A stretch of DNA of 50,412 nucleotides from Pseudoalteromonas luteoviolacea NCIMB 1942 (GTDB taxonomy: Bacteria; Pseudomonadota; Gammaproteobacteria; Enterobacterales; Alteromonadaceae), in assembly GCF_001625595.1 (NCBI RefSeq), contig NZ_AUXT01000195.1, positions 1 to 50,412 on the forward strand, given 5' to 3'. Made by a program: the position numbers and the translations under genes. Shown here in pieces: positions 8,654 through 18,671 of the stretch (its first letter is position 1; every line of letters starts with the position of its first letter). Under the pieces are notes generated by a model. That model was not told the DNA's origin, made no database searches, and worked only from the letters and a program-made list of their open reading frames with translations.

Positions 8654-9766
8654 TTAATTCGTGACGCTATCTCCCACTCTAATAGGGTGAGACGTCTTAG
8701 TCACCATGGCATAACTAATGTTGTCATACACTTTGAATAACATCAGCTCTCCCACTTTTTCACTGGGCATATGCCATACAGTGCTGTCTTCGCTGTTTTC
8801 TTCGCCAAACAAAGAGCCGATATCTCCAATGAGCTTATCTAGAGAGCTAGCGTCTTCCACATACCTTGGTCCGTCTTCATTTTCAATCACAGTGGGGGAC
8901 TGACGCAGTATATTCAATACACTCCCTTCAACCAATTTTTGACTACTACCAAGGTTCAATATGACAACTGACATTGCACCAAACTCGGTATGGCGATTAC
9001 CGCTCGCAATAATTTTTCCGTCTATGGCTATGCTTGGTTTGCTCATTCTAAAAGCGGCTTTGTGATCTTGCCCCTGTGCAATTGGCATGACCAAGTCACC
9101 CGCTTTGACCTCTTGCTTCACACCGTCGATTCTTAAAGTGCTAGGGACCCCATCCTCTATGTCGCCAGATTTAGTAGCACGCCCTGTACCAACCAACTTA
9201 GTTTCATAGGCAAGTGTCGTCGAGCCGTCTTTATACGGTTCGCCCTTCCGATAGATACCGTAAGTGCCCCCTTGCAATAAGTCCCCTTTCACATACAACA
9301 AGTGGCCCACAATACTCATCTTAAAGTTTTTATTCGAGCCCAATACAATCGGGACATCATCTAAATCATCTTTACTCAGCGCCTGAGAAAAAATGAGATA
9401 TGGCTCCAACACAGACAACGGTAAAGTTGGTATCGCCTCTCCTTTTGCTGTAATAATACGTGTTTTCGGGGATAATTTTCTTACCCCTTTATCGATTCTT
9501 AGTACTGGGTTGCCATTTTCATCGACTTCTAAAGCCAAAATATCACCGGGGTAAATCAGGTTAGGGTTATCAATTTGAGGATTGTTTTGCCATAACTCAG
9601 GCCACTTCCATGGGCTACGAAGGTACAAGCTCGAAATGTCCCAGAGTGTATCCCCTTTTTTGACAACATAGCGCTTGGGTGCATCAGCTTTGACCGTTAG
9701 TGTGTCTGCAATGACAGGGAATACGGCAACAGCAGCGATGAATAAGGCGGCAATTTGAGATTTCAT
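8654..9766 (-). CDS. Exported LysM-domain protein
   Basis: The 370-residue protein has a signal peptide (1 to about 20) and one LysM domain at about 32-80 (YVVKKGDTLWDIS ... NPNLIYPGDIL), which binds peptidoglycan glycans. The remaining 280 residues are an uncharacterised extension found in the LysM proteins commonly encoded next to dprA in Alteromonadales. AAGGA lies seven bases before the ATG. It is the first gene of the LysM-dprA-smg unit and is divergent from def, sharing a 116-bp promoter region. A cell-envelope role is inferred from the domain only. Confidence 0.88.
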   Translation of the reverse strand: MKSQIAALFIAAVAVFPVIADTLTVKADAPKRYVVKKGDTLWDISSLYLRSPWKWPELWQNNPQIDNPNLIYPGDILALEVDENGNPVLRIDKGVRKLSPKTRIITAKGEAIPTLPLSVLEPYLIFSQALSKDDLDDVPIVLGSNKNFKMSIVGHLLYVKGDLLQGGTYGIYRKGEPYKDGSTTLAYETKLVGTGRATKSGDIEDGVPSTLRIDGVKQEVKAGDLVMPIAQGQDHKAAFRMSKPSIAIDGKIIASGNRHTEFGAMSVVILNLGSSQKLVEGSVLNILRQSPTVIENEDGPRYVEDASSLDKLIGDIGSLFGEENSEDSTVWHMPSEKVGELMLFKVYDNISYAMVTKTSHPIRVGDSVTN

Positions 9767-9882
9767 GCATGCTTCCTTGAGTTATTTTTAGATATTATCC
9801 ACCAAAACCTGTTAAAGGGGAACGTGAATGGCTAAAATAAGAGCATACATTACCTCATTTAGAAAGACTGTAAAAGGTATCT

Positions 9883-10392
9883 ATGGCAAAGTTAGAAGTG
9901 CTTAAGTTTCCTAACGAGCGATTGCGCACCGTTGCAAAGCCCGTTAAAGAAGTAAATGATGAAACCCGTCAAATCGTCAAAGACATGTTAGAAACTATGT
10001 ATGACGAAAATGGCGTTGGCCTCGCAGCTACTCAGGTTGATATTCATCAGCGCATTGTGGTTATTGATGTATCTGAAGAACGCAACGAACCTTATGTATT
10101 AATCAATCCAGAAATCGTTGCCTCTGAAGGTAATATGGTATGTGAAGAAGGCTGCCTATCGGTCCCTTATTCTTATGCAAAAGTAGACCGTGCTGAAAAA
10201 GTAACGGTGAAAGCACTTAATGAAAACGGTGAAGAATATCAATTTGATGCACAAGAACTGCTTTCTAATTGCGTTCAACACGAGCTAGACCATTTAGTTG
10301 GTAAGTTATTCATTGATTATTTGTCGCCACTAAAGCGTCAACGCATCAAAAAGAAAATTGAGAAAGAAGCCCGTCTCGCGACTAAAGCTTAA
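9883..10392 (+). CDS. def: Peptide deformylase
   Basis: Removes the formyl group from the initiator methionine of nascent proteins. All three motifs are present: G44-VGLAATQ51, EGCLSVP with metal ligand C91, and QHELDH with H133, catalytic E134 and H137. The 169-residue length is typical. AAAGG precedes the ATG. It heads the def-fmt-rsmB-trkA operon, which is conserved from E. coli to Pseudoalteromonas. Confidence 0.97.
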   Translation: MAKLEVLKFPNERLRTVAKPVKEVNDETRQIVKDMLETMYDENGVGLAATQVDIHQRIVVIDVSEERNEPYVLINPEIVASEGNMVCEEGCLSVPYSYAKVDRAEKVTVKALNENGEEYQFDAQELLSNCVQHELDHLVGKLFIDYLSPLKRQRIKKKIEKEARLATKA

Positions 10393-10422
10393 TCAGACAT
10401 TATTTAATTGGACAGTTTACTA

Positions 10423-11367
10423 GTGAACAACCCTCTGCGTATTGTATTTGCGGGCACGCCTGATTTTGCCGCGCGACACCTCCAAGCATTAATCGACTCT
10501 CATCATGAAGTCATTGCTGTATATAGCACTCCTGATAAACCAGCTGGTCGAGGTAAGAAACTAAAAGCCAGTGAAGTTAAAACATTGGCGCTAGCACACG
10601 ATCTACAAGTCGTGCAGCCAGCTTCATTAAAAAGTGATGAAGCGACTGAGCAGTTAGCAGCATTTCATGCTGATGTGATGGTGGTCGTTGCCTATGGGTT
10701 GCTATTGCCAAAAGCAATTTTGGACACACCAAAACTTGGCTGCCTCAATGTGCATGGGTCAATATTGCCACGCTGGCGTGGAGCAGCACCTATCCAACGT
10801 TCAATCTGGGCGGGCGACAATGAAACTGGGGTCACCATCATGCAAATGGACGAAGGGTTAGACACAGGAGACATGCTGCATATTGCTACCTGTCCAATTG
10901 ATAGTAAAGAAACCAGTGCCAGCCTATACGCCAAGTTAGCAGAACTCGGGCCTAGCGCGCTTGTCGAAACACTCGACAAACTAGCTGCGGGCAAAATCAT
11001 TCCTCAAAAGCAAGACGATGCGCTGTCAAATTACGCGAAAAAGCTATCCAAGCAAGAAGCTGAAATTGACTGGAAAATGAGTGCAGAACAAATCGAGCGT
11101 AATATTCGCGCATTCAACCCTTGGCCAATGTGTTTCACTCAAATGCAATCGCAAACGGTGAAAATTTGGCAAGCAGAGGTGGTTACCCAGACCGGAGAAC
11201 CAGGTACTGTACTCGAGGCGTCAAAGCAAGGGATCATTATTGCCTGTGGTGAAGGTGCACTACAAATCAATGAATTACAACCACAGGGCAAAAAGCCAAT
11301 GACTACACAAGACTTTTTAAATGGTCGTGCTGATTGGGTAACGCCGGGCAATAAGGTGGGCGCATAA
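10423..11367 (+). CDS. fmt: Methionyl-tRNA formyltransferase
   Basis: Formylates Met-tRNAfMet with 10-formyl-THF, the counterpart of deformylase encoded just upstream. FAGTPDFAARHL opens the Rossmann domain; the catalytic region NVHGSILPRWRGAAPIQ and the MDEGLDTGDML segment are intact. I chose the GTG at 10423 (314 aa) because the N-terminus then aligns residue for residue with E. coli Fmt (x-x-x-LRI(I/V)FAGTPDF). A TTG at 10408 would add five residues. No strong ribosome site helps decide. Its stop overlaps the rsmB start by one base. Confidence 0.95.
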   Translation: MNNPLRIVFAGTPDFAARHLQALIDSHHEVIAVYSTPDKPAGRGKKLKASEVKTLALAHDLQVVQPASLKSDEATEQLAAFHADVMVVVAYGLLLPKAILDTPKLGCLNVHGSILPRWRGAAPIQRSIWAGDNETGVTIMQMDEGLDTGDMLHIATCPIDSKETSASLYAKLAELGPSALVETLDKLAAGKIIPQKQDDALSNYAKKLSKQEAEIDWKMSAEQIERNIRAFNPWPMCFTQMQSQTVKIWQAEVVTQTGEPGTVLEASKQGIIIACGEGALQINELQPQGKKPMTTQDFLNGRADWVTPGNKVGA

Positions 11368-12650
11368 TGGCAAATGTACGAGCGCTGGCGGCGCAAACAT
11401 TATTTGAGGTTGTAGATAAAGGAAATTCGCTGACCGCCCAGCTTCCTTATGCCAGCCAGCAATTGCCACATAAGGACCGCGCCTTACTACAGCAAATGTG
11501 CTATGGCGTTTTGCGCCATTTGCCAAGTCTAGAGCACTATTGTCAGAATTTATTAGATCAACCTCTACGAGGCAAGCGCCGAGTATTTCAGTTCTTGCTA
11601 TACGTAGGTATCTATCAATTACAGCATATGCGAGTACCCGCACACGCCGCGGTTGCCGAGACAGTAAATGCACTAAACCCTTTGCGGGCGCCAGGTATGA
11701 AAAGCCTCGTTAACGCCGTATTGCGTAACTTTCAACGCCAACAAACAGAGTTAGAAGCAAGCGCCAATGAAATTTTGGTATGTCAATACAACCACCCTAG
11801 CTGGTTTATTAAAAAGCTACAGGCTGCGTACCCCCAAGATTGGCAAGCAATTCTGGAGTCAAACCAACTACAAGCGCCAATGTGGTTGCGCGTTAATCAG
11901 CAACAAGGTTCGACGCCAGCTTACTCAGCAAAGCTGGATAAAGCGGATATCGCCCACAGCGTCAATGACGACTTCGAAGATGGCATATTGCTTACTCAAC
12001 CAGTGGATGTGAAAGCGCTGCCCAGTTTCGACAAAGGTGCGTGTTCTGTACAAGATGCAGCAGCACAAATGGCGGCGAGATTGCTCGCTCCACAAGATGG
12101 TGACATTATTTTGGACGCGTGTGCAGCACCTGGTGGCAAGACCTGCCATATACTAGAACTCGCAGATGCCAAAGTTACAGCGTTAGATGCCGATGCGAAG
12201 CGACTAGAACGCGTAACCGACAACCTTAATCGTCTTTCTTTGCATGCTGACTGCGTGCACGGCTTGGCTGATCAACCTGATGACTGGTGGCAAGGTGAGC
12301 AGTTTGATCGTATCCTGTTGGATGTACCTTGCTCAGCTACAGGTGTAATACGTCGCCACCCAGATATTAAGTGGTTGAGAAGAGCGGCTGATATCGATGA
12401 ACTTGCAGCATTACAGGCTAAAATTTTAGATAATATCTGGCCGTTGTTAAAAACAGGTGGTACGTTAGTGTACGCAACTTGCTCAGTACTTCCAGATGAA
12501 AACCATGAGCAAATTAAAGCCTTTTTAGCGCGTACCGACAATGCAACGCACATTGCATTACACGATCAAGATAACGCTGAGCAGCCCGGTTTACAATTAT
12601 TGCCAGGCACCACTGATGGCTTCTATTACGCGAAGTTGCAAAAACAATAA
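11367..12650 (+). CDS. rsmB: 16S rRNA m5C967 methyltransferase
   Basis: SAM-dependent cytosine-5 methyltransferase acting on 16S rRNA C967. The N-terminal NusB-like RNA-binding domain (about 1-140) is followed by the Rossmann methyltransferase domain. SAM loop: DACAAPGGKTCHILE. The two cysteines of the RNA m5C mechanism lie in DVPCSATG and YATCSV. At 427 residues it is of normal length. The start codon is coupled to the fmt stop (TAATG). Confidence 0.96.
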   Translation: MANVRALAAQTLFEVVDKGNSLTAQLPYASQQLPHKDRALLQQMCYGVLRHLPSLEHYCQNLLDQPLRGKRRVFQFLLYVGIYQLQHMRVPAHAAVAETVNALNPLRAPGMKSLVNAVLRNFQRQQTELEASANEILVCQYNHPSWFIKKLQAAYPQDWQAILESNQLQAPMWLRVNQQQGSTPAYSAKLDKADIAHSVNDDFEDGILLTQPVDVKALPSFDKGACSVQDAAAQMAARLLAPQDGDIILDACAAPGGKTCHILELADAKVTALDADAKRLERVTDNLNRLSLHADCVHGLADQPDDWWQGEQFDRILLDVPCSATGVIRRHPDIKWLRRAADIDELAALQAKILDNIWPLLKTGGTLVYATCSVLPDENHEQIKAFLARTDNATHIALHDQDNAEQPGLQLLPGTTDGFYYAKLQKQ

Positions 12651-12668
12651 AAACTGTAAGTTTGAGCT

Positions 12669-14045
12669 ATGAAAATCATTATTTTAGGTGCCGGACAGGT
12701 TGGTGGCACGCTCGCTGAAAACCTCGTCGGGGAGCAAAATGAAATCACCGTTGTTGATATCGACGGTGAGCGTCTGCGCGAATTGCAAGACAAATACGAC
12801 TTGCAAGGTGTGAATGGTCACAGTGCCCACCCCGAGGTATTAAGGCAAGCTGGTGCTGAAGACGCCGACATGATCATTGCGGTGACTAGCTCAGACGAAG
12901 TGAATATGATCGCATGTCAGGTCGCCTATAGTATTTTCAATACGCCAACTAAAATTGCTCGGATCCGTTCCGAGCAATACCTTGATTACCGAGAAAAGCT
13001 ATTCCATAACGACGACTTACCAGTTGACCACTACATCGCACCAGAGCAGCTGGTCACCAAGTATATTCGTCGCTTAATCGACTACCCCGGAGCCCTGCAA
13101 GTATTGAAATTTGCCGACGGCATGCTCTCCTTGGTTGCAGTTAAGGCATACTACGGTGGACTACTAGTAGGCTATGCCCTCTCGGCATTGAAAGAGCATA
13201 TTCCTAATGTTGACACTCGTGTTGCTGCCATTTACCGTCAGGGAAAAGCCATTAAGCCGCTTGGTACAACGGTGATTGAAGCGGACGACGAAGTATTCTT
13301 CATTGCCGCAACGAAACACATTCGCGCAGTTATGAACGAGCTGCAAAAGCTCGAGCAATCATATAAAAAGATCATGATTGCTGGGGGCGGTAATATTGGG
13401 GCGGGTTTAGCACGTTCGCTAGAGAAGAACCACAGTGTAAAGCTGATTGAGCGCAACCATAACCGCGCGTCTCAGTTGTCTGAAATGCTAGATAACACCG
13501 TGGTATTTTGTGGAGACGCTTCAGATCAAGAGTTACTTTCCGAAGAGCATATCGAGCAGGTTGACGTATTTATTGCGGTAACCAATGATGATGAAGCCAA
13601 TATCATGGCTGCCATGCTAGCAAAGCGTATGGGTGCACAAAAAACCATGGTGCTCATTCAGCGTAGTGCCTATGTCGACTTAGTACAGGGTGGCGAAATT
13701 GATATTGCCATCTCTCCACAGCAAGCCACGATTTCTGCATTGCTGACTCATGTCAGACGGGGTGATATCGTCAATGTATACTCTTTGCGAAAAGGTGCAG
13801 CTGAAGCTATCGAAGCCGTTGCCCATGGCGACGAAAATACCTCAAAAGTTGTGGGTAGAGCTATCCGAGATATTAAGTTGCCGCACGGTACTACCATCGG
13901 TGCGATTGTACGCGATGCAGAAGTACTTATTGCGCACGACCATACAGTGATCGAATCCGGCGACCATGTCATCATGTTTTTGATTGATAAAAAGCAAATT
14001 GGTGTGGTCGAAAAGCTATTCCAAGTTAGCGCTTTGTTCGTTTAA
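12669..14045 (+). CDS. trkA: Trk potassium uptake regulatory subunit TrkA
   Basis: Peripheral NAD(H)-binding subunit that gates the TrkH potassium channel. It has two RCK repeats: the first begins IILGAGQVGGTLAENL (residue 3 on), the second MIAGGGNIGAGLARSLE (near 236), each followed by a TrkA_C domain. 458 residues, as in E. coli. It closes the def-fmt-rsmB-trkA operon. Its partner trkH lies nearby at 15013-16464 on the opposite strand. Confidence 0.97.
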   Translation: MKIIILGAGQVGGTLAENLVGEQNEITVVDIDGERLRELQDKYDLQGVNGHSAHPEVLRQAGAEDADMIIAVTSSDEVNMIACQVAYSIFNTPTKIARIRSEQYLDYREKLFHNDDLPVDHYIAPEQLVTKYIRRLIDYPGALQVLKFADGMLSLVAVKAYYGGLLVGYALSALKEHIPNVDTRVAAIYRQGKAIKPLGTTVIEADDEVFFIAATKHIRAVMNELQKLEQSYKKIMIAGGGNIGAGLARSLEKNHSVKLIERNHNRASQLSEMLDNTVVFCGDASDQELLSEEHIEQVDVFIAVTNDDEANIMAAMLAKRMGAQKTMVLIQRSAYVDLVQGGEIDIAISPQQATISALLTHVRRGDIVNVYSLRKGAAEAIEAVAHGDENTSKVVGRAIRDIKLPHGTTIGAIVRDAEVLIAHDHTVIESGDHVIMFLIDKKQIGVVEKLFQVSALFV

Positions 14046-14054
14046 CCCGACCTA

Positions 14055-14086
14055 ATTAGGCATGTCTGTCATTTAACATGCCTAAT
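14055..14086 (+). terminator. Hairpin after trkA, possible terminator
   Basis: Ten-base arms ATTAGGCATG / CATGCCTAAT with a 12-base loop just after the trkA stop. No immediate T-tract follows, so termination may be weak or the hairpin may protect the 3' end of the mRNA. Confidence 0.45.
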
Positions 14087-14102
14087 CCACCTGCGCCCAG
14101 TT

Positions 14103-14780
14103 TTAATCGTAGTTGAGCGCGGAGATATCAATTAAATAGTCTTTCAAAATCGCTTGGACTTCTTTGTCTTGGCTTTCCAAATGTATCCCCAATGAAATGA
14201 TGTCTTCATGGCTCTCTTTGACACGACACACTGTCCCTGTAAGCACGGCCTTTTGAGACTCTTTGCCTTCGATTAATATTTCGCAGGTCAATTCTTTTAG
14301 CTCCTCAGGTAGATGCGTTCTTTGCACATCAAACATCAAACCCGCAAGTGAGATATCTTTAATCACCCCCACTTCACTTTTTCCTTCGACACTCAGAACC
14401 GCCGGTATCAAAGTTGGAATACGTGTTTGCGCCCGTAACTTATAGGTTTGCACTTCACTCGGGTAATAGAGGTAAATTAAGCGTGCAGGGTGCGTGGTCA
14501 CCGCTTTAATGGTCTCTTTAAATGCGATAATTTGCCCATCGGCTTCTTCAGGCAATGCACGAACGATTACCTCAGTGCCTTCTTTGACATAATCTAGTGC
14601 TGCACCTAAGCGCTTATGACTAGGTTGATTTAGGATAATAAACTGATTTTCAAGTGCACCTACAAATTCAGTCTTAATGCGCTTGCGATTCGCTGGCAAC
14701 ACGATTTCCATATCAACAATACTACCCGCTTGCATTTGTAACACCTGCAGTCGGTTTTCTGCCAACTCACTTTTAGTCAT
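14103..14780 (-). CDS. PilZ-domain protein, YcgR-like (probable c-di-GMP receptor)
   Basis: 225 residues with two parts. The N-terminal 1-105 resembles the YcgR N domain. The C-terminal PilZ domain carries the c-di-GMP-binding R-A-Q-T-R (RxxxR) motif followed by DISLAGLMF, matching D/N-x-S-x-x-G. I infer a c-di-GMP-responsive effector, perhaps a flagellar brake like YcgR, but no flagellar genes are in the window. It stands alone between trkA and trkH, convergent with trkA. Confidence 0.85.
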   Translation of the reverse strand: MTKSELAENRLQVLQMQAGSIVDMEIVLPANRKRIKTEFVGALENQFIILNQPSHKRLGAALDYVKEGTEVIVRALPEEADGQIIAFKETIKAVTTHPARLIYLYYPSEVQTYKLRAQTRIPTLIPAVLSVEGKSEVGVIKDISLAGLMFDVQRTHLPEELKELTCEILIEGKESQKAVLTGTVCRVKESHEDIISLGIHLESQDKEVQAILKDYLIDISALNYD

Positions 14781-14959
14781 GGTAAAAGCCCTTCACTTGC
14801 CCTTTATTAATTTTAGCAGCATGGCAAAATTTTATGTCGCCATAATTTAACTACCGCATTTATATCGTAGAAATGAATAAAAACTTTAATAATTTCAGAT
14901 AAATAAGAAATAGTAATGATAAATAAAGCCAATTCCATGCTTTGTTATGAGAAAGGCTT

Positions 14960-14983
14960 TTTAGCCCTATCCATAGGGCTAAA
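14960..14983. repeat. Perfect inverted repeat downstream of trkH
   Basis: Arms TTTAGCCCTAT / ATAGGGCTAAA separated by CC, lying 30 bp past the trkH stop. No T-tract follows the stem on the minus strand, so it is recorded as a repeat or possible mRNA 3' structure rather than a terminator. The rest of 14781-15012 is AT-rich with no gene. Confidence 0.5.
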
Positions 14984-15012
14984 TCGGTATTAATCTCTTG
15001 AAAATTGGGAGA

Positions 15013-16464
15013 TTAACCGCGCCAGAAGGTAGGAGTAAATAGAACTAATAAAGTGAATATTTCCAATCGACCAAAAACCATGGCCAGCGTCAGAATCCAC
15101 TTTGCGGTATCACTGATATCACCATAATGAGCAGCCACATCACCCAAGCCTGGACCTAAGTTGTTTAAACAGGCAGCTGTGGCCGAGAATGCAGTGATGT
15201 TATCCAACCCAGTGCCAAGCAAAGCAATCATGATTATCACAAAAACCAACGCATAGGCAGAAAAGAACCCCCACACCGCTTCAACCACTTTATCTGGAAG
15301 TGCCTTTCGGCCAAGCTTTATTGAGTATATGGCTCTAGGGTGTACCAAACGATTAAGCTCTCGGATCCCTTGCAAATAAAGCAAGAACACGCGCACCACT
15401 TTCATGCCACCGCCAGTGGACCCGGCACAACCACCGATGAAGCTCGAAAAAATTAAGAGAATAGGTAAGAACAATGGCCATGCCGAGAAGCTATCCGTTG
15501 CAAAGCCTGCAGTTGTACTGATTGAGACAGCCTGAAATAGCGCATGATCAAGTGTTTCATCACCGTCACTATAAACTTGATTTGAAGACAGCACAGCAAA
15601 GCAAATCACCACCAGTGCCAACTGAATAAACAGAAAGACCTTGAATTCCGGGTCTCTTAAATAAGCCCGCACGCTACGACTAGCAACAGCGGCATAGTGA
15701 AGTGAAAAGTTAATGGCCGCTATCAACAAAAATACCACACAAATAAAGTTGATCATGGGGCTGTCAAAATGACCTATCGAGGCATCATAGGTAGAGAAAC
15801 CACCGATAGCGATGGTTGCAAAGGCATGACAAATAGCATCAAACCACCCCATTCCTGCCACTTTATAAGCGGCTGTACAGGCGGCGGTGAGCGCAACATA
15901 GATGTACCAAAGATGCTTTGCAGTATCGGCAATACGCGGCGTCATTTTCGAGTCTTTCACTGGGCCCGGCGTTTCAGCTCGGTATAACTGCATACCACCG
16001 ACACCAAGCATGGGAAGTACAGCCACCGCTAATACGATGATCCCCATACCGCCCAACCACTGCAGTTGTTGACGATAGAATAAGACAGATTTAGGCAAGT
16101 ACTCTATCCCCGTTAACACGGTAGCACCTGTCGTAGTGAGACCGGAGAATGCTTCAAATACAGCATCGGCAAAGGATAAATTCGGTTCATCTAAGAATAT
16201 GAGGGGTACGGATGCAAAGGAGCCCAGTACCAGCCAAAAAAGAACCACGATTAAGAAGCCTTCTCTGGCTTTGAGTTCACCTCGCTCCTTGCGGTTGGGG
16301 TAATAGGCCATAAGACCAATTAGCACACTGAAAATAAAAGCAAGTACAAATGGTACACCACCACCGTCTTTGTATATCAAAGACACTATTGCCGGTGGCA
16401 CCATAGTAATGCTAAACAGCGCAACAAGTTGGCCGAGAATTTTTATAATGGTACGAAATTGCAT
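15013..16464 (-). CDS. trkH: Trk potassium channel-transporter subunit TrkH
   Basis: Multi-spanning inner-membrane K+ uptake protein of 483 residues. The four P-loop/filter segments are visible: SGLTTTGATV, ATIAIGGFSTYD, SISTTAGFATD and NLGPGLGD, fitting the fourfold SKT-type repeat. It works with TrkA. The order pepQ-yigZ-trkH next to fadBA is the same as in E. coli, although slt is inserted here. An 83-bp gap separates it from yigZ. Confidence 0.96.
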   Translation of the reverse strand: MQFRTIIKILGQLVALFSITMVPPAIVSLIYKDGGGVPFVLAFIFSVLIGLMAYYPNRKERGELKAREGFLIVVLFWLVLGSFASVPLIFLDEPNLSFADAVFEAFSGLTTTGATVLTGIEYLPKSVLFYRQQLQWLGGMGIIVLAVAVLPMLGVGGMQLYRAETPGPVKDSKMTPRIADTAKHLWYIYVALTAACTAAYKVAGMGWFDAICHAFATIAIGGFSTYDASIGHFDSPMINFICVVFLLIAAINFSLHYAAVASRSVRAYLRDPEFKVFLFIQLALVVICFAVLSSNQVYSDGDETLDHALFQAVSISTTAGFATDSFSAWPLFLPILLIFSSFIGGCAGSTGGGMKVVRVFLLYLQGIRELNRLVHPRAIYSIKLGRKALPDKVVEAVWGFFSAYALVFVIIMIALLGTGLDNITAFSATAACLNNLGPGLGDVAAHYGDISDTAKWILTLAMVFGRLEIFTLLVLFTPTFWRG

Positions 16465-16547
16465 AACGCAGATCGCTTGTTGTTATGATTAGTTTTGATT
16501 GTCTAATACCCTCAGGCGTTAGTAAACCACGTAACTCGGGAAATCAA

Positions 16548-17162
16548 TCACTTTTGTATCTTAAATGACACACTACCATGGGTTAAATCATAGATAGACT
16601 GAATAGCAGCATCCGCCTCTCGCGCATCTATTTCTATTTGCCAGCCAATCTTCGCAGCAAAATCATGTTTTACTTCAAGAATTTGATACTGAATGGCTAA
16701 GTGCTGCTCTATAACCCCCTGCAACCCATAGTCAGATTCACCAAGAATGATTACTGAAGGTACTTTCAACGAAGTTGTGAGCTCCCTCAGTGCATTATTC
16801 AGTGTGCCACCGTAAGCACGGACCAAGCCACCAGTACCTAGCTTGATACCACCGAAATAACGTGTCGTGACTGCGGTAATTTCTCCAATTCCAGAGCCCA
16901 TTAGAACATTAAGCATGGGTTTACCCGCAGTGCCATTGGGTTCTCCATCATCAGAAAAGCCAAGTACATGGCTACCACCAGGTGCGCCGGCTACGTGTGC
17001 CCAGCAATTATGCCTGGCATCAGGAAACTCTTCATTGATACTGCGAATAAATGCTTTCGCCTCCTCCAATGTTGGCGTATGAGCAATATGCACAATGAAG
17101 GTGCTTTTCTTTATTTCTTCGTGATAACGGATAGTCTCACATGGGATTTTATACTCTGACAT
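16548..17162 (-). CDS. yigZ: YigZ family protein (IMPACT/UPF0029)
   Basis: A 204-residue protein with the N-terminal IMPACT domain. Family segments are KSTFIVHIAH, DARHNCWAHV, FSDDGEPNGTAGKPML and RYFGGIKLGTGGLVRAYG; a small C-terminal ferredoxin-like domain follows. Function is unsettled; it is distantly related to eukaryotic IMPACT, a translation-stress regulator. A terminator directly upstream (17182-17207) separates it from pepQ, so it probably has its own promoter or depends on readthrough. Confidence 0.94.
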   Translation of the reverse strand: MSEYKIPCETIRYHEEIKKSTFIVHIAHTPTLEEAKAFIRSINEEFPDARHNCWAHVAGAPGGSHVLGFSDDGEPNGTAGKPMLNVLMGSGIGEITAVTTRYFGGIKLGTGGLVRAYGGTLNNALRELTTSLKVPSVIILGESDYGLQGVIEQHLAIQYQILEVKHDFAAKIGWQIEIDAREADAAIQSIYDLTHGSVSFKIQK

Positions 17163-17181
17163 ACACTATAATAGCTGTGAA

Positions 17182-17207
17182 AAAAGGAGTCCCTTGAGAC
17201 TCCTTTT
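17182..17207 (-). terminator. Rho-independent terminator after pepQ
   Basis: Stem AAAAGGAGTC / GACTCCTTTT with a six-base loop. On the minus strand it is followed by a T run, placing it at the end of pepQ and just before yigZ. Confidence 0.88.
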
Positions 17208-17246
17208 ATGGATTTAATAGAAATGACCTTAATTACGCAACGCGAA

Positions 17247-18569
17247 TTAGTCTAGATTAAAGTCTCGCGTCATATTTTCAAGGCGATCTTCGTGGACAAT
17301 GATGTTATCTTCAATACGAATACCACCGTACGGTTTAAACTGCGCTACTTTGTCCCAATTTACATGCTTACCGTGATCTGTTTTCGCCAAATCTGCCAGT
17401 AATGAATCAATGAAATAAAGCCCAGGTTCAATGGTAAACACCTGACCTGCTTCAATCTTTCTGGTACAACGTAAGAACGGGTGACCTTCTGGAGGCGCTT
17501 GATGTGCCCCCTGATCATCAGCCATAAACCCACCCATATCATGTACTTGCAATCCAATATGGTGACCAAGGCCATGAGGGAAGAAAGTAGATGAAATGCC
17601 TTTTTCTACAATCTCGTCAGCTCCTAGGTTGATCACTTTAAAGTCCGCTAAAATTTGCGCTATACGACGATGGCAATTAATATGCAACTCACCATACAGT
17701 TTACCCGGTTCAAGCGCTTTACCTAGTGCAATTTGATGGGCATTTAAAGAATCCACCATTTCTGCAAATTCACCTTGCTTAGCAAAGTCATACGTACGGG
17801 TAATATCTGAGGCATAGCCATTAAAATTAGCACCTGCATCAATCAAAAATGATAAATGCTGACTTGGAGCTTGGTGCTCAAAGTGGGTGTAATGTAAAAT
17901 CGCACAGTGCTTGTTCAGCGCAACGATATTGCCATAGGGCATATCGTTTTCCATATGTGCGGTCGCATTTAAATAAGCTTGTTGAATCGAAAACTCAGAG
18001 CCTCCTGCATAAAACTCATCTCTAGCCGCTTTGTGACCCAATACCGCAATACGGTTTGCTTCACGCATACAGGTCATTTCATACTCTGTTTTATAAGCGC
18101 GATGATAGTGCAAGAAGTTCATCACTGGCTCTGGGTTCATTTGGCCAAAACCTAACGCCTGCGCAACTTCGAGATACTCACCAATATAGGCAAACTTCTC
18201 TTTGTCATATGGTAGTAACTTCTCAACTTGCTCAGGTTGAACCAATAAAGTGATATCAAAGTAATCGGCCCAAAAATCATTCGGTTCATCAGGCACTTTA
18301 TGCCAGAAATCCACAGGGCGATAAAAAATTAATTTAGGTTTCTCTACCCCGTTAACCACTAACCAACAGTGAGGGTTATCAATCACCGGTAACCAAGCTT
18401 TAAACTGAGGGTTAACTTTAAACGGATAATACATATCATCCAAAAACTGGCGTTTAGCCTGCCCAGAGTGGATAACTAATCCGTCTAAGCCTTCTCGTTC
18501 TACGATGGTTTTGGTGCGCGCTTGAAGCGTCGTGATATGCTCTGCATACAAGTTGGCTAATTTGTCCAC
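17247..18569 (-). CDS. pepQ: Xaa-Pro dipeptidase (prolidase)
   Basis: Dinuclear-metal M24 peptidase that cleaves dipeptides with C-terminal proline; bacterial PepQ also hydrolyses organophosphate triesters. 440 residues, close to E. coli PepQ. Metal-ligand segments are DAGANFNGYASDITRT (two Asp), HGLGHHIGLQVHD (His), FTIEPGLYF (Glu) and GGIRIEDNI (Glu). The pita-bread C-terminal domain is complete. Confidence 0.96.
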   Translation of the reverse strand: MDKLANLYAEHITTLQARTKTIVEREGLDGLVIHSGQAKRQFLDDMYYPFKVNPQFKAWLPVIDNPHCWLVVNGVEKPKLIFYRPVDFWHKVPDEPNDFWADYFDITLLVQPEQVEKLLPYDKEKFAYIGEYLEVAQALGFGQMNPEPVMNFLHYHRAYKTEYEMTCMREANRIAVLGHKAARDEFYAGGSEFSIQQAYLNATAHMENDMPYGNIVALNKHCAILHYTHFEHQAPSQHLSFLIDAGANFNGYASDITRTYDFAKQGEFAEMVDSLNAHQIALGKALEPGKLYGELHINCHRRIAQILADFKVINLGADEIVEKGISSTFFPHGLGHHIGLQVHDMGGFMADDQGAHQAPPEGHPFLRCTRKIEAGQVFTIEPGLYFIDSLLADLAKTDHGKHVNWDKVAQFKPYGGIRIEDNIIVHEDRLENMTRDFNLD

Positions 18570-18671
18570 GGTGTACCCATATTAATTGAATTTTTATTGT
18601 TTCTGAGTCTAACATAGCACCGTCCTAAAAACGATGCCACGCTCATACTCCCCATGCAATCACCTACGCAA

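Noticed and set aside
14960..14983. Perfect palindrome after trkH as a rho-independent terminator
   Set aside because: No T-tract on the 3' side of the stem on the trkH strand; kept only as a repeat.
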